Part shown: positions 18,910 through 28,219 of the stretch, in pieces
Position numbering within the stretch: position 1 is the stretch's first letter
Layout of the letters: every line of letters begins with the position of its first letter
NCBI RefSeq assembly: GCF_024506435.1
Contig: NZ_JANIET010000002.1
Span: forward strand, 712,028 to 776,027
Source of the DNA: Pantoea trifolii
Lineage (GTDB): Bacteria > Pseudomonadota > Gammaproteobacteria > Enterobacterales > Enterobacteriaceae
Direction of reading: 5' to 3'
Length of the DNA stretch: 64,000 bases
Notes under the pieces: model-generated
What the model saw: only the letters and a program-made list of their open reading frames with translations
Database searches by the model: none
What the model was told of the DNA's origin: nothing
Program-made: the position numbers and the translations under genes

Positions 18910-20145
18910 ATGTACTCTAACTCAATATGGATCATGTTAGAAAAGTCGGTCAATATCATCGGGCTTATCTATATCAATGCACTGATGGCAAAATACATTG
19001 GCCCTGAAGACTTTGGTAAGATCAACATTTCGACTTCTCTATTTATATTTGTGCAAACGCTGTCGTGGTTTGGTGGTCAGAACATCCTGTTTAAGCGCAT
19101 GAGTGAAAATACTAAGTCAGGAATTGCGTTAGCGATGCACACGCAAAATCAACGGCGTATTTTCTTCCTGCTGTCATCAAGCTCAGTGTTGATCTATCTC
19201 TATTTTTTCACCGACATCATTGTGTTTTTATTTGGTGTGGCCAACGGTATTGCTACGTACTATATCGTGATGGACTTCTTTTCCATCTACAATAACACCC
19301 AGTTAAAATCAAAAATCAACACCATCACTAATGTGATTGGCTTATCTGTTGCTCTGGTGATTCGGTTCTATATTTCACACTTTAAACTGCCAGTGTACTG
19401 CTTCACCCTGCCGATTATTCTCATCCCGCTGATACCTTACATCTTGCGTCTCCTCTATTTTAACTACACCACAAAAGTACACAACAATCGTAAGGGCGCC
19501 GGTGTGTATAACCGGCATATGCTGTTTACCGGAGGAGCGCTGATTCTGTCGAGTCTATCTGCGGACATCTACACGCAGATATCGAGTATTTTTCTGGCAA
19601 AAATTCTCTCTTACTCAAACCTGGGCGTTTATAGCGTCGCGTTAACCATAGGAGGTGCCTGGTCATTTATCGTGCTGGCATTAATAACAAGCTTCTTCTC
19701 AAAGATCTACAGCGAAAAAGATCAAATCACCGTTGAAATGCTGCTGATTAAAATCAATCGCATTGTCATCCTGTTTTCGCTTATTGCCTTAGGTGGATTC
19801 TATATTTTTGGTGCTTACTTTATCCATTTATTGTATGGCGATAAGTATATGGATTCGGTAAATATCATTCCCATTATTATCATTGGCACGATGTTCTCTG
19901 CATTAGGCACAATTTGTTATCGCTATATGATAAAAGAGTCCGGATACAGTTACTTGGCTAAAAAGATGTTTTTATGCTGTGTCTTAACCATACCGCTATC
20001 CTGGCTAATGATTAATTCTTACGGGATTAATGGGGCTGCATACTGTTTTTTGATCGTTGAGATTTTGTCTTGCACTTTACTCAATTACTTTTTCAGAAAT
20101 AAAACAATCATCAAAATGCATCTTAACATTTTCAAACTGAGATAA
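18910..20145 (+). CDS. Polysaccharide flippase (Wzx/MATE-like, MOP superfamily)
   Basis: A 411-residue integral membrane protein with about twelve hydrophobic segments. The start resembles oligosaccharide flippases: SVNIIGLIYINALMAKYIGPEDFGKINISTSLF, where YIGPEDFG is the classic first-loop motif. Further family hints are ILAKILSYSNLGVYSVALTI near 232 and LLYGDKYMDSVNIIPII near 311. Such proteins flip undecaprenyl-linked glycans across the inner membrane for O-antigen or exopolysaccharide. The codon usage and base composition are AT-rich compared with the surroundings, suggesting transfer. It is followed after five bases by an ATP-grasp protein, and no polymerase or classical glycosyltransferase is present. 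Confidence 0.85.
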   Translation: MYSNSIWIMLEKSVNIIGLIYINALMAKYIGPEDFGKINISTSLFIFVQTLSWFGGQNILFKRMSENTKSGIALAMHTQNQRRIFFLLSSSSVLIYLYFFTDIIVFLFGVANGIATYYIVMDFFSIYNNTQLKSKINTITNVIGLSVALVIRFYISHFKLPVYCFTLPIILIPLIPYILRLLYFNYTTKVHNNRKGAGVYNRHMLFTGGALILSSLSADIYTQISSIFLAKILSYSNLGVYSVALTIGGAWSFIVLALITSFFSKIYSEKDQITVEMLLIKINRIVILFSLIALGGFYIFGAYFIHLLYGDKYMDSVNIIPIIIIGTMFSALGTICYRYMIKESGYSYLAKKMFLCCVLTIPLSWLMINSYGINGAAYCFLIVEILSCTLLNYFFRNKTIIKMHLNIFKLR

Positions 20146-20150
20146 TTTTA

Positions 20151-21020
20151 ATGAAAATGATAAAACACACAGTCAAATCCGCATTAAAAATCAGCGCTCA
20201 CATGTACCCAGAATTTTGCGCAAAAACTCACTACTACATTAAGTTCAAGAAAAAGCTGAACTTAACCAACCCAATCAATTTCAATGAAAAAATTCAGTGG
20301 CTTAAATTTAATGAATTAAAAGGTGACATTTATACGTTGTGCGCAGATAAGTATAAGGTGCGGGAGTATGTTACAGCGAAAGGGTGTGGTGAAATACTTA
20401 ACCAACTCTATGGCGTGTATGATGATCCGCAGGACATTGACTACCGCGCATTACCCGATAAGTTTGCCCTCAAGTGTAACCATGGCGCAGGCTATAACAT
20501 CATTTGTGACAACAAAGCTTCACTGGACATTGATAAAACCAACAAGCAACTCAATAAGTGGTTGAAGCAGGATTTCTCATCCCATTTCATTGAACCGCAG
20601 TATAAGAAAATAGACCGAAAAATATTATGCGAAAAATATATTGAGAATGAGCGCGGAGGTTTTCCAGAGGATTACAAATTTTACTGTTTCAATGGAAAAC
20701 CTTATGCGGTGATGGTTTGCATGGAGCGAGAAAACGGCAAACCTAAGTTCTATTATTTTGACATGAACTGGAACCCGCTTCCCTTTGAAGATACTGTTGA
20801 ATTAATCAATGCCAACAGTTATCCGGAAATGCCCGAAGGTTTCCCTGAAATGAAAGAATATGCGGTTAAACTGGCATCGGATTTTAAATTTGTCCGCGCT
20901 GATTTTTACCTTCTCAATGGTAACGTTATTTTTGGTGAATTGACCTTCACACCGTCTGCCGGGCTCGATGTTACGTTGCAGGAAGCCGATGCTATTTTGG
21001 GCAGTCAGCTAAAGTTATAG
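20151..21020 (+). CDS. TupA-like ATP-grasp protein of polysaccharide loci
   Basis: A 289-residue protein matching the TupA-like ATP-grasp group often found in capsule, O-antigen and teichuronopeptide loci. Landmarks are NPINFNEKIQWLKFNELKGD near residue 38, LCADKYKVREYV near 63, PDKFALKCNHGAGYNIICDN near 100 (the ATP-binding loop), KILCEKYIE near 155, PEDYKFYCFNGKPYAVMVC near 172 and RADFYLLNGNVIFGELTFTPSAG near 247, which carries the metal-binding acidic residues. Members are thought to form amide bonds or act as glycan modifying enzymes. The 5-bp gap to the flippase shows one operon. The substrate is unknown; a modified surface glycan is an inference. Confidence 0.8.
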   Translation: MKMIKHTVKSALKISAHMYPEFCAKTHYYIKFKKKLNLTNPINFNEKIQWLKFNELKGDIYTLCADKYKVREYVTAKGCGEILNQLYGVYDDPQDIDYRALPDKFALKCNHGAGYNIICDNKASLDIDKTNKQLNKWLKQDFSSHFIEPQYKKIDRKILCEKYIENERGGFPEDYKFYCFNGKPYAVMVCMERENGKPKFYYFDMNWNPLPFEDTVELINANSYPEMPEGFPEMKEYAVKLASDFKFVRADFYLLNGNVIFGELTFTPSAGLDVTLQEADAILGSQLKL

Positions 21021-21055
21021 CGTTGAAAGTGACTGATTTGCCAGTTTTCACAATA

Positions 21056-21075
21056 GGTGCGCATGAATGCGCACC
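21056..21075. repeat. REP-like palindrome, GTGCGC class
   Basis: GGTGCGCATGAATGCGCACC, 9-bp arms, 35 bp past the ATP-grasp stop and followed by CTAC. It is paired with a GTCGCC-class copy 28 bp further on. Confidence 0.8.
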
Positions 21076-21103
21076 CTACAAAATCCCCGCCAATCCATCG
21101 TAG

Positions 21104-21123
21104 GGTCGCCATAAATGGCGACC
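21104..21123. repeat. REP-like palindrome, GTCGCC class
   Basis: GGTCGCCATAAATGGCGACC preceded by GTAG, the inverted counterpart of the CTAC flank of the neighbouring copy. The two form a composite pair in inverted flank orientation. Confidence 0.8.
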
Positions 21124-21205
21124 GATGCCCACCTGACAACCAAGCCTGCCACAGCGTCTATACTGATAAGCGTAAAGAAATAATCTGCAGATAACCGATT
21201 AAAGA

Positions 21206-22348
21206 ATGGTTACTGAATTTTTAACTTATCTGACAACCTTGGTTGTTGGCTTAATAAAAGGGAAAGTAATGCCATTATTATTTGATGAGTTATCGGGTGC
21301 GCCAACTTGGGTGCCTGCTGTGTTACTTGTCACGCTCTCACTCGCAGTGGGTTTTCTGGCGCGATTTATCCTGCTCAGGTTTATTCGCTACTGGCAGAAT
21401 CGTGACAGAAAACTATTCAAATCACTGGAAAAGCATCTGCGTGGTTCGATGTTTCTGTTTATACCTTTGCTGTTAATCAGTACAGGGCTTAATTCTGTTA
21501 ATATCCAGCCTGGCTCCCTGAGCTTTATCACGACCACCATTAATATATTTATTATTCTATCCTTCTGCTCTGTGATAATTCGATTGATTAACGTGGCGCA
21601 GGATATGCTGTTCATTCGCTATGATATTAATCTCTCAAATAACCTTCGCGCGCGAAAAATCCGCACGCAGATAATGTATGTGAAAAAAGTCGCAATCGTC
21701 GTACTGGTGACGTTGTGTCTTTCACTGATTCTCCTTAGTTTCCCTGGCGTGCGAAAATTCGGCACCACCATTCTCGCCGGTGCTGGCGTTGCCGGTATTA
21801 TCATTGGCTTTGCGCTGCAGAAGTCGCTGGTTAACTTGTTTGCCGGTATTCAGATTGCCTTTACGCAACCCATAAAAATTGATGATGCCGTGGTAGTGGA
21901 AAATGAATGGGGCTGGATTGAAGAGATCAACCTGACGTATGTGGTGGTGCGTATCTGGGACCTGCGCCGTCTGGTTCTGCCCATTACCTACTTTACCGAA
22001 AATGCCTTCCAGAACTGGACGCGCAATAACGCCCAAATATTAGGCTCGGTTTTTCTCTACCTCGATTATTCCATGCCATTAGATCCTCTGCGCAAGCATT
22101 TTGAAAAAGTCCTTAGTGAAACCAAACTTTGGGATCAACAAACTCAGGTGCTCCAGGTTACGGATACGACGGACAAAACCATGACGATACGTATGTTGAT
22201 GACGGCACAAAACTCCCCCACCGCCTGGGATTTACGCTGTTATGTGCGGGAAAAGATGATTGAGTTTATTCAACAAAATTATCCGCAGAGTCTTCCTCAT
22301 GTGCGGGCGACATTGAGTGAGACGGGGATTCGAGAAGCTAGTCACTGA
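21206..22348 (+). CDS. MscS-family mechanosensitive channel
   Basis: A 380-residue inner-membrane channel that opens under membrane tension to release solutes. Hydrophobic helices appear near 38-58, 80-98, 108-125 and 158-176. The pore helix and beta domain follow the MscS pattern: FGTTILAGAGVAGIIIGFAL, QKSLVNLFAGIQIAFTQPI near 205, then KIDDAVVVENEWGWIEEINLTYVVVRIWDLRRLVLPITYF near 230, and the aromatic FQNWTR. It has four or more helices before the pore, more than MscS itself, placing it with the medium-length YbdG/YnaI-type channels. The ribosome site is weak. The gene is single and its end overlaps the converging GNAT gene by 11 bp. Confidence 0.9.
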   Translation: MVTEFLTYLTTLVVGLIKGKVMPLLFDELSGAPTWVPAVLLVTLSLAVGFLARFILLRFIRYWQNRDRKLFKSLEKHLRGSMFLFIPLLLISTGLNSVNIQPGSLSFITTTINIFIILSFCSVIIRLINVAQDMLFIRYDINLSNNLRARKIRTQIMYVKKVAIVVLVTLCLSLILLSFPGVRKFGTTILAGAGVAGIIIGFALQKSLVNLFAGIQIAFTQPIKIDDAVVVENEWGWIEEINLTYVVVRIWDLRRLVLPITYFTENAFQNWTRNNAQILGSVFLYLDYSMPLDPLRKHFEKVLSETKLWDQQTQVLQVTDTTDKTMTIRMLMTAQNSPTAWDLRCYVREKMIEFIQQNYPQSLPHVRATLSETGIREASH

Positions 22349-22877
22349 GGCTGTTGTGACAAATCTTATACAGCACATGCTCAGCAAGATCATGCTCAGC
22401 AGGTAATGCGGGATGGAGAAATGTTGCTTGTTTCTGCATTCCCAATCGCTTCATCAAATTCTCAGATGGCGTGTTATGAATGCTGGTGAACGAAACGATC
22501 TCACGAAGATGCAAAACATTAAAAGCATAATCTAGTGATGCTTCGGCAGCTTCCTGGGCAATTCCCTGCCCCCAGAAATTTTTATTGATACGCCAGCCAA
22601 TTTCGGTGCAGGGCGAAAAGTCGAAGCGATCGGGTTGATGTGCTAACCCCACGCTCCCGACAAATTCGCCGGTGGCTTTCATCTCAACGGCCCAGAAACC
22701 CCAACCTTGGTTTAAAACTATCATTGCTCTGAATCTTAAAACGACGTTGTCGCTTTCCCGGCGACTCAATGCTTTTGGGAAATACTTCATTACCTCAGGA
22801 TCGGCGTTAAGTTCGGCAAAGGGTAGTAAATCCTTTTCCTGCCATTGTCGGAGGATTAAACGGTCTGTCTCTAACAT
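22338..22877 (-). CDS. GNAT N-acetyltransferase, RimJ/RimL type
   Basis: A 179-residue acetyltransferase of the RimJ/RimL-like branch of the GNAT fold. The typical start LETDRLILRQWQEKDLLPFAELNADPEVMKYFP is present, then GFWAVEMKATGEFVGSVGL, IGWRINKNFWGQGIAQEAAEASLDYAF (the acetyl-CoA binding Q/RxxGxG/A segment) and IHNTPSENLMKRLGM. Such enzymes acetylate N-termini of proteins, small amines or peptides; the substrate is not predictable. AGGGTG precedes the ATG. It is a single gene converging on the channel gene. Confidence 0.87.
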   Translation of the reverse strand: MLETDRLILRQWQEKDLLPFAELNADPEVMKYFPKALSRRESDNVVLRFRAMIVLNQGWGFWAVEMKATGEFVGSVGLAHQPDRFDFSPCTEIGWRINKNFWGQGIAQEAAEASLDYAFNVLHLREIVSFTSIHNTPSENLMKRLGMQKQATFLHPALPAEHDLAEHVLYKICHNSLSD

Positions 22878-23052
22878 TATTAATTCACCCTAAAACGTTA
22901 TCCAATTCCCTAAGTTTACCTGATAGCCTCCGCTGTAAACGCATTGCACGGACCATTTCCTTACATGAAATCGATATCACCGACCGCAGACATTGGAGCG
23001 GCGCTCCGTGATAGTCTGCTGAAGTTACGTTTATTCATAAGGAGCATCAGAT

Positions 23053-23514
23053 ATGGCAGCAAAGGAGCACCATTATCAGGTCACAGTGCGCTGGACCGGC
23101 AACCGTGGTAAAGGCACCGCATCTTATACCGCTTATGACCGCAACGCGGAACTGATTGCCGCTGGCAAAGAGACTGTAGCGCTGAGCGCCGATCCGGCGT
23201 TTCGCGGTGATGCGGCGCGCTGGAATCCGGAAGAGTTACTGCTGGCATCGGCCTCGGCTTGCCACAAATTGTGGTATCTGCATCTCTGTTCTGACGCAGG
23301 CATAGTGGTCGAAGCCTATGAAGATGCGGCGGAAGGGACAATGATTGAAGGTACGCGCGGCCGGTTTACCAATATCACGTTGAAACCGCGTATTGCGCTG
23401 CGCGATCCGGCGGACGCGGACCGCGCGCGTGAATTGCATCATCAGGCTCACGAAGCCTGCTTTATTGCTAACTCGCTTAACTTTCCGGTGAACTGCGAAC
23501 CCGAGTTCGTGTGA
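23053..23514 (+). CDS. OsmC-family peroxiredoxin-like protein
   Basis: A 153-residue OsmC/Ohr-superfamily protein, which reduces organic peroxides through two cysteines. The first conserved cysteine is in LLLASASACHKLWYLHLC near residue 75, the second in HHQAHEACFIANSLNFPV near 137. A third Cys at LHLC is additional. The N-terminal YQVTVRWTGNRGKGTASYTAYDRN strand region fits the YhfA/OsmC-type members and not Ohr. GGAG lies upstream of the ATG at the correct spacing. It stops one base before the converging diguanylate cyclase gene. Confidence 0.85.
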   Translation: MAAKEHHYQVTVRWTGNRGKGTASYTAYDRNAELIAAGKETVALSADPAFRGDAARWNPEELLLASASACHKLWYLHLCSDAGIVVEAYEDAAEGTMIEGTRGRFTNITLKPRIALRDPADADRARELHHQAHEACFIANSLNFPVNCEPEFV

Positions 23515-23515
23515 T

Positions 23516-24592
23516 TCAGGCCGCGCCGGCCAGCGACGGTTGCCACAAGCGCACGCCGTTGCGTCCGGCGCGTTTCACCTCATACAGCGCTTCATCGGCA
23601 TGCCGCAGCCAGTGACGAATGGATTCTGCATGCGCTGCCGATGCAATACCAATACTCACCGAGCAACGAAACTCCGCCGACGCCGGTAAGCGCACCTGCG
23701 CGATCTTTTCCTGCAATCGTTGGGCCAGCGCCACTACCGATTCGTCGCTGGCACGATGCACAATCAGGCCCAGCTCATCGCCGCCAAAACGTGCCGGAAT
23801 ATCCTGCAATCCCACATGATTACGCAGCAGTGCGGAGATTTCTGCCAGCAGGAAATCCCCCGCCTCATGGCCCCACGTATCATTTACTGTTTTGAAATAA
23901 TCGAGATCCATCAGCAGCAAATAACCGGTGCTATCGCCGCGACGCGTGCTGAGAAATTCGCTCTCCAGCCGACGCTCAAACAGGCGACGATTGGGAATTT
24001 CCAGGCCGGGATCCATCAGTGCTATACGTTCCAGTTCACGATTACGTTTGCGCAGTTGCCAGGTGAGATTGTACGACGTGACGCTGAGTACCAGCATGTA
24101 ACAGGTCGCGAGCGGCAAGGTCAGCCAGACGGTTTGCGTACTGAATGTCAGGTTTACGCCTGCGCCATCCATCAGCCATACCATGACAAAGCCGCAAATA
24201 AATGCCTGCATCGCTGCAATTAACTGCGCGGCACCGCCAGCGGCATAACGATCCGAGGCCAACACCGCCATGATGACAAATGAAGGCAGCGGGCTCAGCG
24301 CCATTAGCGCCACCCAAATACCACCGAAGGCGGCGTCGAGGGTTAAATTATGCCGTTCGGTGGTGGTGGAATCTTCGGCCCGCAATGCGCGGCGATACGC
24401 CAACCACGGCCAGAGAAACGCATTCACAAATAACAGGGCGCTAAACGCCAGATCACGATCCATCTCCATCAGTACTGAGAGGATTGGGAAAAAACATAAA
24501 ATCGTGCCGAGCTGACGCATGATAAACATGCGACGGACGAAGCGTTGGGAACGCCGCTTCAGGTGACTATCGTCAGGTGAGTAGTAGTTCAT
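23516..24592 (-). CDS. Membrane-bound diguanylate cyclase (GGDEF domain, GGDEL variant)
   Basis: A 358-residue protein with five or six membrane helices in residues 25-180 and a C-terminal GGDEF domain from about 190 to 345. The domain shows LMDPGLEIPNRRLFERRLESEF, LLMDLDYFKTVNDTWGHEAGDFLLAEI (metal-binding Asp) and the signature as ARFGGDELGL, so the usual Phe is Leu. GGDEL domains are often still active. The inhibitory RxxD site five residues upstream is not present (GLQD instead), so product inhibition may be missing. The N-terminal part resembles a MASE-type sensor. It would make cyclic di-GMP that controls motility and adhesion, matching nearby chemoreceptor and fimbrial genes only loosely. 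Confidence 0.9.
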   Translation of the reverse strand: MNYYSPDDSHLKRRSQRFVRRMFIMRQLGTILCFFPILSVLMEMDRDLAFSALLFVNAFLWPWLAYRRALRAEDSTTTERHNLTLDAAFGGIWVALMALSPLPSFVIMAVLASDRYAAGGAAQLIAAMQAFICGFVMVWLMDGAGVNLTFSTQTVWLTLPLATCYMLVLSVTSYNLTWQLRKRNRELERIALMDPGLEIPNRRLFERRLESEFLSTRRGDSTGYLLLMDLDYFKTVNDTWGHEAGDFLLAEISALLRNHVGLQDIPARFGGDELGLIVHRASDESVVALAQRLQEKIAQVRLPASAEFRCSVSIGIASAAHAESIRHWLRHADEALYEVKRAGRNGVRLWQPSLAGAA

Positions 24593-24764
24593 GCACGGGA
24601 AGTATCAGGACGACAAGAATTGCATTTTAACGGGAAACGTTATCCGTGGAGTGGAATATTTTAAGAATATTTACCTTGCGCTTCTGCAATCGCACAAAAA
24701 ATGTCGCACCCTGATGAAAAGTGAGAAAATGGAAGCCGATGTTGATCGACTTCCACTGTGTTTT

Positions 24765-26600
24765 CTAATGTGCAGTACCCTGCAAGCGGAACTGCGCCAC
24801 TAATCGCTCCAGCATCATCGCCTGCTCTTCCAGCGAATTCGCTGAATGCGAGGAGGCGCTGACCAGCGTGGCGTTCTGCTGCGTGGTGGTATCCAACTCG
24901 CCCACCGCACGGGCAATTTGCTCGATGCCGCGGCTCTGTTCATCCGACGCTGCTGAAATCTCTTCCATAATTTCATTTACGCGCGCGATGCTGCCGAGGA
25001 TCTGATCCATGGTTTCACCGGCGCGCGCCACCTGCTGATGGCCATTGCTAATACGTCCCACCGATTCACTGATCAACTGCTCGATGTCTTTGGCCGCACC
25101 GGCACTGCGCTGTGCCAGATTGCGCACTTCGCTGGCAACCACGGCGAAACCACGTCCCTGCTCACCGGCTCGTGCCGCTTCCACCGCCGCGTTCAGCGCG
25201 AGGATATTGGTCTGGAAGGCGATGCTATTAATGACGGCGGTGATATCGGCGATCTTTTTCGAGCTGTCTGAAATTTCGCCCATGGTGTTCACCACATCAC
25301 GCACCGCGATGCCGCCTTTGTTGGCGTTATGTGACGCTTCCGCCGCAATCTGACTCGCCTGACGCGCATTGGCGGCGTTGTTTTTCACTGTGGCAGTGAG
25401 CTGCTCCATGCTGGCAGCGGTTTCCACCACCGCCGCCGCTTGTTGCTCGGTGCGTGAGGATAAATCGAGGTTACCCTGGTTAATCGCGCTGGCCGCCTGC
25501 GACACGCTGCTGACGCTGCTCAGCACATCGCCAATCATGCTGCGCAGCCGTTCGTTCATGCGTCCCATCGCCGACGTCAGCTTGCCGAGTTCATCATGGC
25601 GATCGGTGGCAAATTGCGAACTGAGATCGCCATTGGCGATGCGCTCCGCCAATTCCAGGTTATGGAATACCGGACGCGTAATTTGACGAATGATGTACCA
25701 CGCCACCAGCACGCCGAACAGAATCGCCAGACCACCAATCAGCAGTGAAATCGCCGCCGATCCGTTCGCCAGTTCATCGTTGCGCGCTTTGACGATGGTG
25801 ATGATCTGTTTGATCGCCGCACTGCTTTTATCGCCCGCCCCTTTGACAGTATCTTCCGCCGTACGCAGCTGACCGTAGGCATCCGCCGCTTGCAGGCTGA
25901 GGCTTTTGAATTTCTCGGTGTCCTGCCACAACGCGGTAAATTCGCCCTGCTGTTCCGGGGGCAACTGCGCCAGGAGCGCTTTCATGCCCTGATCCGCCTG
26001 CTGAAAATGGTTCTCCAACGTTTTACGCAGCGCATCACTAACGTTAAAACGCAGCGCCCAGGCTTCTTCACGCACGTTGCTAATGGCGAACAGCTGCTCG
26101 TAAATTTGGTTGGTGAGTTCAGGATTGGTAACGGGGGTGCGAATCAGTTGAGTGTAGCGCGAGGTCATGTCTTGCTGGCTTAAGGAATCCAGCTGTGAGC
26201 GTAGGCTACTGAGTTGCTGCGTGGCTTGCGTCATGGCGCGAATGCTGTTCTGGAAGCTGGCGAGGTGTATACCCAACTCATCCACCCGCGCTCTGGCGCC
26301 ATCCGACCATGAAAGCTGTTTCGCTTCCCCGGTGAGCTGCTGCGCATGCGTGACGTAGTTCGCCATCACCTGGCCGGATTTGTCATCGCCATACAGATAT
26401 TTGAGGCGGTTAATTTTGGCCTGGAACACTTCGATGTTGATGTCATAAATCAGATTCGTTTTCTGATAGATGTCATGGATAGCGTTGAAGCGCTGCACAC
26501 TCAATCCGGTTGCCAGTGCCACTAACAACAGCACGATGCCGAATCCTGCCGACAGTTTACGCGTGATGCGCACATTACGTAATCGGGATACCAGCCCCAT
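24765..26600 (-). CDS. Methyl-accepting chemotaxis protein
   Basis: A 611-residue chemoreceptor. Residues 12-32 are the first membrane helix, a helical periplasmic sensor of about 250 residues follows, and the second helix is near 285-305 ([20 protein letters not shown]). A HAMP domain spans 306-360 and the cytoplasmic coiled-coil signalling region 370-600. The hairpin tip for CheA/CheW is fully conserved: [21 protein letters not shown] then [20 protein letters not shown]. The C-terminus lacks the NWETF-type CheR-docking pentapeptide, so it depends on other receptors for efficient methylation. A strong sigma-28 promoter lies at 26647-26673. The ligand is not known. Confidence 0.95.
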   Translation of the reverse strand: MGLVSRLRNVRITRKLSAGFGIVLLLVALATGLSVQRFNAIHDIYQKTNLIYDINIEVFQAKINRLKYLYGDDKSGQVMANYVTHAQQLTGEAKQLSWSDGARARVDELGIHLASFQNSIRAMTQATQQLSSLRSQLDSLSQQDMTSRYTQLIRTPVTNPELTNQIYEQLFAISNVREEAWALRFNVSDALRKTLENHFQQADQGMKALLAQLPPEQQGEFTALWQDTEKFKSLSLQAADAYGQLRTAEDTVKGAGDKSSAAIKQIITIVKARNDELANGSAAISLLIGGLAILFGVLVAWYIIRQITRPVFHNLELAERIANGDLSSQFATDRHDELGKLTSAMGRMNERLRSMIGDVLSSVSSVSQAASAINQGNLDLSSRTEQQAAAVVETAASMEQLTATVKNNAANARQASQIAAEASHNANKGGIAVRDVVNTMGEISDSSKKIADITAVINSIAFQTNILALNAAVEAARAGEQGRGFAVVASEVRNLAQRSAGAAKDIEQLISESVGRISNGHQQVARAGETMDQILGSIARVNEIMEEISAASDEQSRGIEQIARAVGELDTTTQQNATLVSASSHSANSLEEQAMMLERLVAQFRLQGTAH

Positions 26601-26646
26601 GTTCCCTGCTCCTGCGATTGTTGTTTTTGTAAAGTTTGTAAGGGAG

Positions 26647-26673
26647 TTATCGGAGCGGTACGGGAAATGTTTA
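26647..26673 (-). promoter_or_regulatory. Sigma-28 (FliA) promoter for the chemoreceptor
   Basis: On the minus strand the site reads TAAA, 15 bases, then TCCGATAA, with only one departure (T for G at the first -10 base) from the FliA consensus. It ends about 46 bp upstream of the receptor start codon. Confidence 0.8.
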
Positions 26674-26750
26674 TTCAGGATTGTGCAAAAAGTGATTGCA
26701 GGATGTGACGCGCCGCTGGAAATGTTGTCGTGATGTGCACGATAAAATTG

Positions 26751-27668
26751 TCAGGTTTGACAAGTGGCAGCAACATCGTTGATCACTTGTCGCAACCATT
26801 GATGAGCCGGATTTTGCTGATTGCGACGATGCCACAATAGATGGAAGGTTATGGATGGTAGTTCAATGGGTGGCGTAAATACGTTGATAAGCGTCTGATT
26901 TGCTGTGAGAGTTGCCACACGACTTAGCACGGTGGCGATATAATCGGTGCCAGGTAACAACGCCGGTACAGAAAACATTGTGGGTAACGTCAAGCCGATA
27001 TCGCGTACCAGGTTGTGTTCTCGCAACTTTTGATCCACCAATCCATAATGATTGCCTTCCGGCGACACCAGAATATGACGCATTGCGACAAAAGATTTTA
27101 GGTCGATTCCCTTTTCTGCGACGTCATGGTGGCGTCCAATCATAGTGACAAAATCATCGGTTAATAGCGGATGAGAAAGTATCCGGTTTTCAGCCTTGGT
27201 CGGTGGCACGCCAATCGCAATATCAATTTTCCCGGCATCTAATAAGGCTACGGTTTCATCACGATCGGTAAAATAGCGCACATGAATACTGCAATTCGGC
27301 GCTAATAAAGCCAGTTTCTGCGTTAAAGAAGGCAAAAGTACGTGAAGTGGATATTCCGTCAATCCCAAGGTAAAGCTGCGCGCTTTTGTGGCAGGATCGA
27401 AAATCTGAGTTGGATTCATTAGGTTTTTCACCTGCCCTAACGCTTCAGCAACCGGCACGGCTATCTCTTGTGCTTTGGCTGTCGGCAGTAAGCCTTCGGC
27501 ACTACGAATAAACAGCGGATCGTTAAATACGCGCCGTAAGCGAGATAAAGCTGCACTCATCGCCGGTTGGCTTACACCCACAATGGCGGCGGCTTTAGTG
27601 ACATTACGCTCCAGCATCAACGCATTAAACGCCACCAGCAGGTTGAGGTCGAACCCATCAAAATTCAT
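26751..27668 (-). CDS. LysR-family transcriptional regulator
   Basis: A 305-residue LysR protein of the NodD/LeuO-like subgroup: FDGFDLNLLVAFNALMLERNVTKAAAIVGVSQPAMSAALSRLR covers the winged helix (residues 3-47), then FNDPLFIRSAEGLLPTAKA. The ligand domain starts near residue 92 with ARSFTLGLTEY. No ribosome site is evident. The gene diverges from a SnoaL-like protein with 110 bp between the starts, so it probably controls it. The inducer and true target are unknown. Confidence 0.87.
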   Translation of the reverse strand: MNFDGFDLNLLVAFNALMLERNVTKAAAIVGVSQPAMSAALSRLRRVFNDPLFIRSAEGLLPTAKAQEIAVPVAEALGQVKNLMNPTQIFDPATKARSFTLGLTEYPLHVLLPSLTQKLALLAPNCSIHVRYFTDRDETVALLDAGKIDIAIGVPPTKAENRILSHPLLTDDFVTMIGRHHDVAEKGIDLKSFVAMRHILVSPEGNHYGLVDQKLREHNLVRDIGLTLPTMFSVPALLPGTDYIATVLSRVATLTANQTLINVFTPPIELPSITFHLLWHRRNQQNPAHQWLRQVINDVAATCQT

Positions 27669-27778
27669 ATTTTATATAATGCGGTATATTGGCCATTTGT
27701 TTGATTGATAGTGACAGATTCAGGAATACTGCTCAAGTCGGTGAGATGCACCGTTAATCATGATGCAAGGGATCCAAT

Positions 27779-28219
27779 ATGAATGTCACAACTGAACTCA
27801 ATCACCGTCTTAAAGTAGAGCGTAAGGCGGTAGAAATGCTATACCGCGCCTTTAGTGATAAAAAACCGGATTTACTGGATTTAGCCGTAACCCAAGACTG
27901 GAATGATATTCCTTTAAGTCCGGGGCAAGGTCCGGGACCCGAAGGTTTCAAGCCGCTTCTGGCTAGTTTTATTAAGGCGTTTCCTGATATCAACATCATC
28001 GTGCACGATATGGTGCAAGAGCCAGGGAAGATTGCGGTGCGCGCCGAGATCACAGGCACGCATCTCGGCGAGTTTATGGGCATTGCGCCAACCGGACGTG
28101 GCATTAGCGTGCGTCTTCATGAATTTCATCTACTGGATGGTGAGCGCGTTACCACAACCTGGCATATGGAAGATTGGCTCGCGATGTTCCAGCAGTTGGG
28201 TCAGTTTCCACCGGCTTAA
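27779..28219 (+). CDS. SnoaL-like ester cyclase family protein
   Basis: A 146-residue protein with the SnoaL polyketide-cyclase-like fold (NTF2-like cone). The pattern is AVEMLYRAFSDKKPDLLDLAVTQDWNDIPLSPGQGPGPEGFKPLL, FPDINIIVHDMV and AVRAEITGTHLGEFMGIAPTGRGISVRLHEFHLLDGERVTTTWHMEDW, where the His and Asp of the pocket are seen. In most bacteria such proteins have no known substrate and do not signal polyketide synthesis. AAGGGAT precedes the ATG. It is single and divergent from the LysR gene, its likely regulator. Confidence 0.8.
   Translation: MNVTTELNHRLKVERKAVEMLYRAFSDKKPDLLDLAVTQDWNDIPLSPGQGPGPEGFKPLLASFIKAFPDINIIVHDMVQEPGKIAVRAEITGTHLGEFMGIAPTGRGISVRLHEFHLLDGERVTTTWHMEDWLAMFQQLGQFPPA

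Noticed and set aside
24593..24764. Sigma-28-like site upstream of the diguanylate cyclase
   Set aside because: TTATCCGT on the plus strand resembles the -10 element, but only 12 bases separate it from TTTA and two core bases differ.
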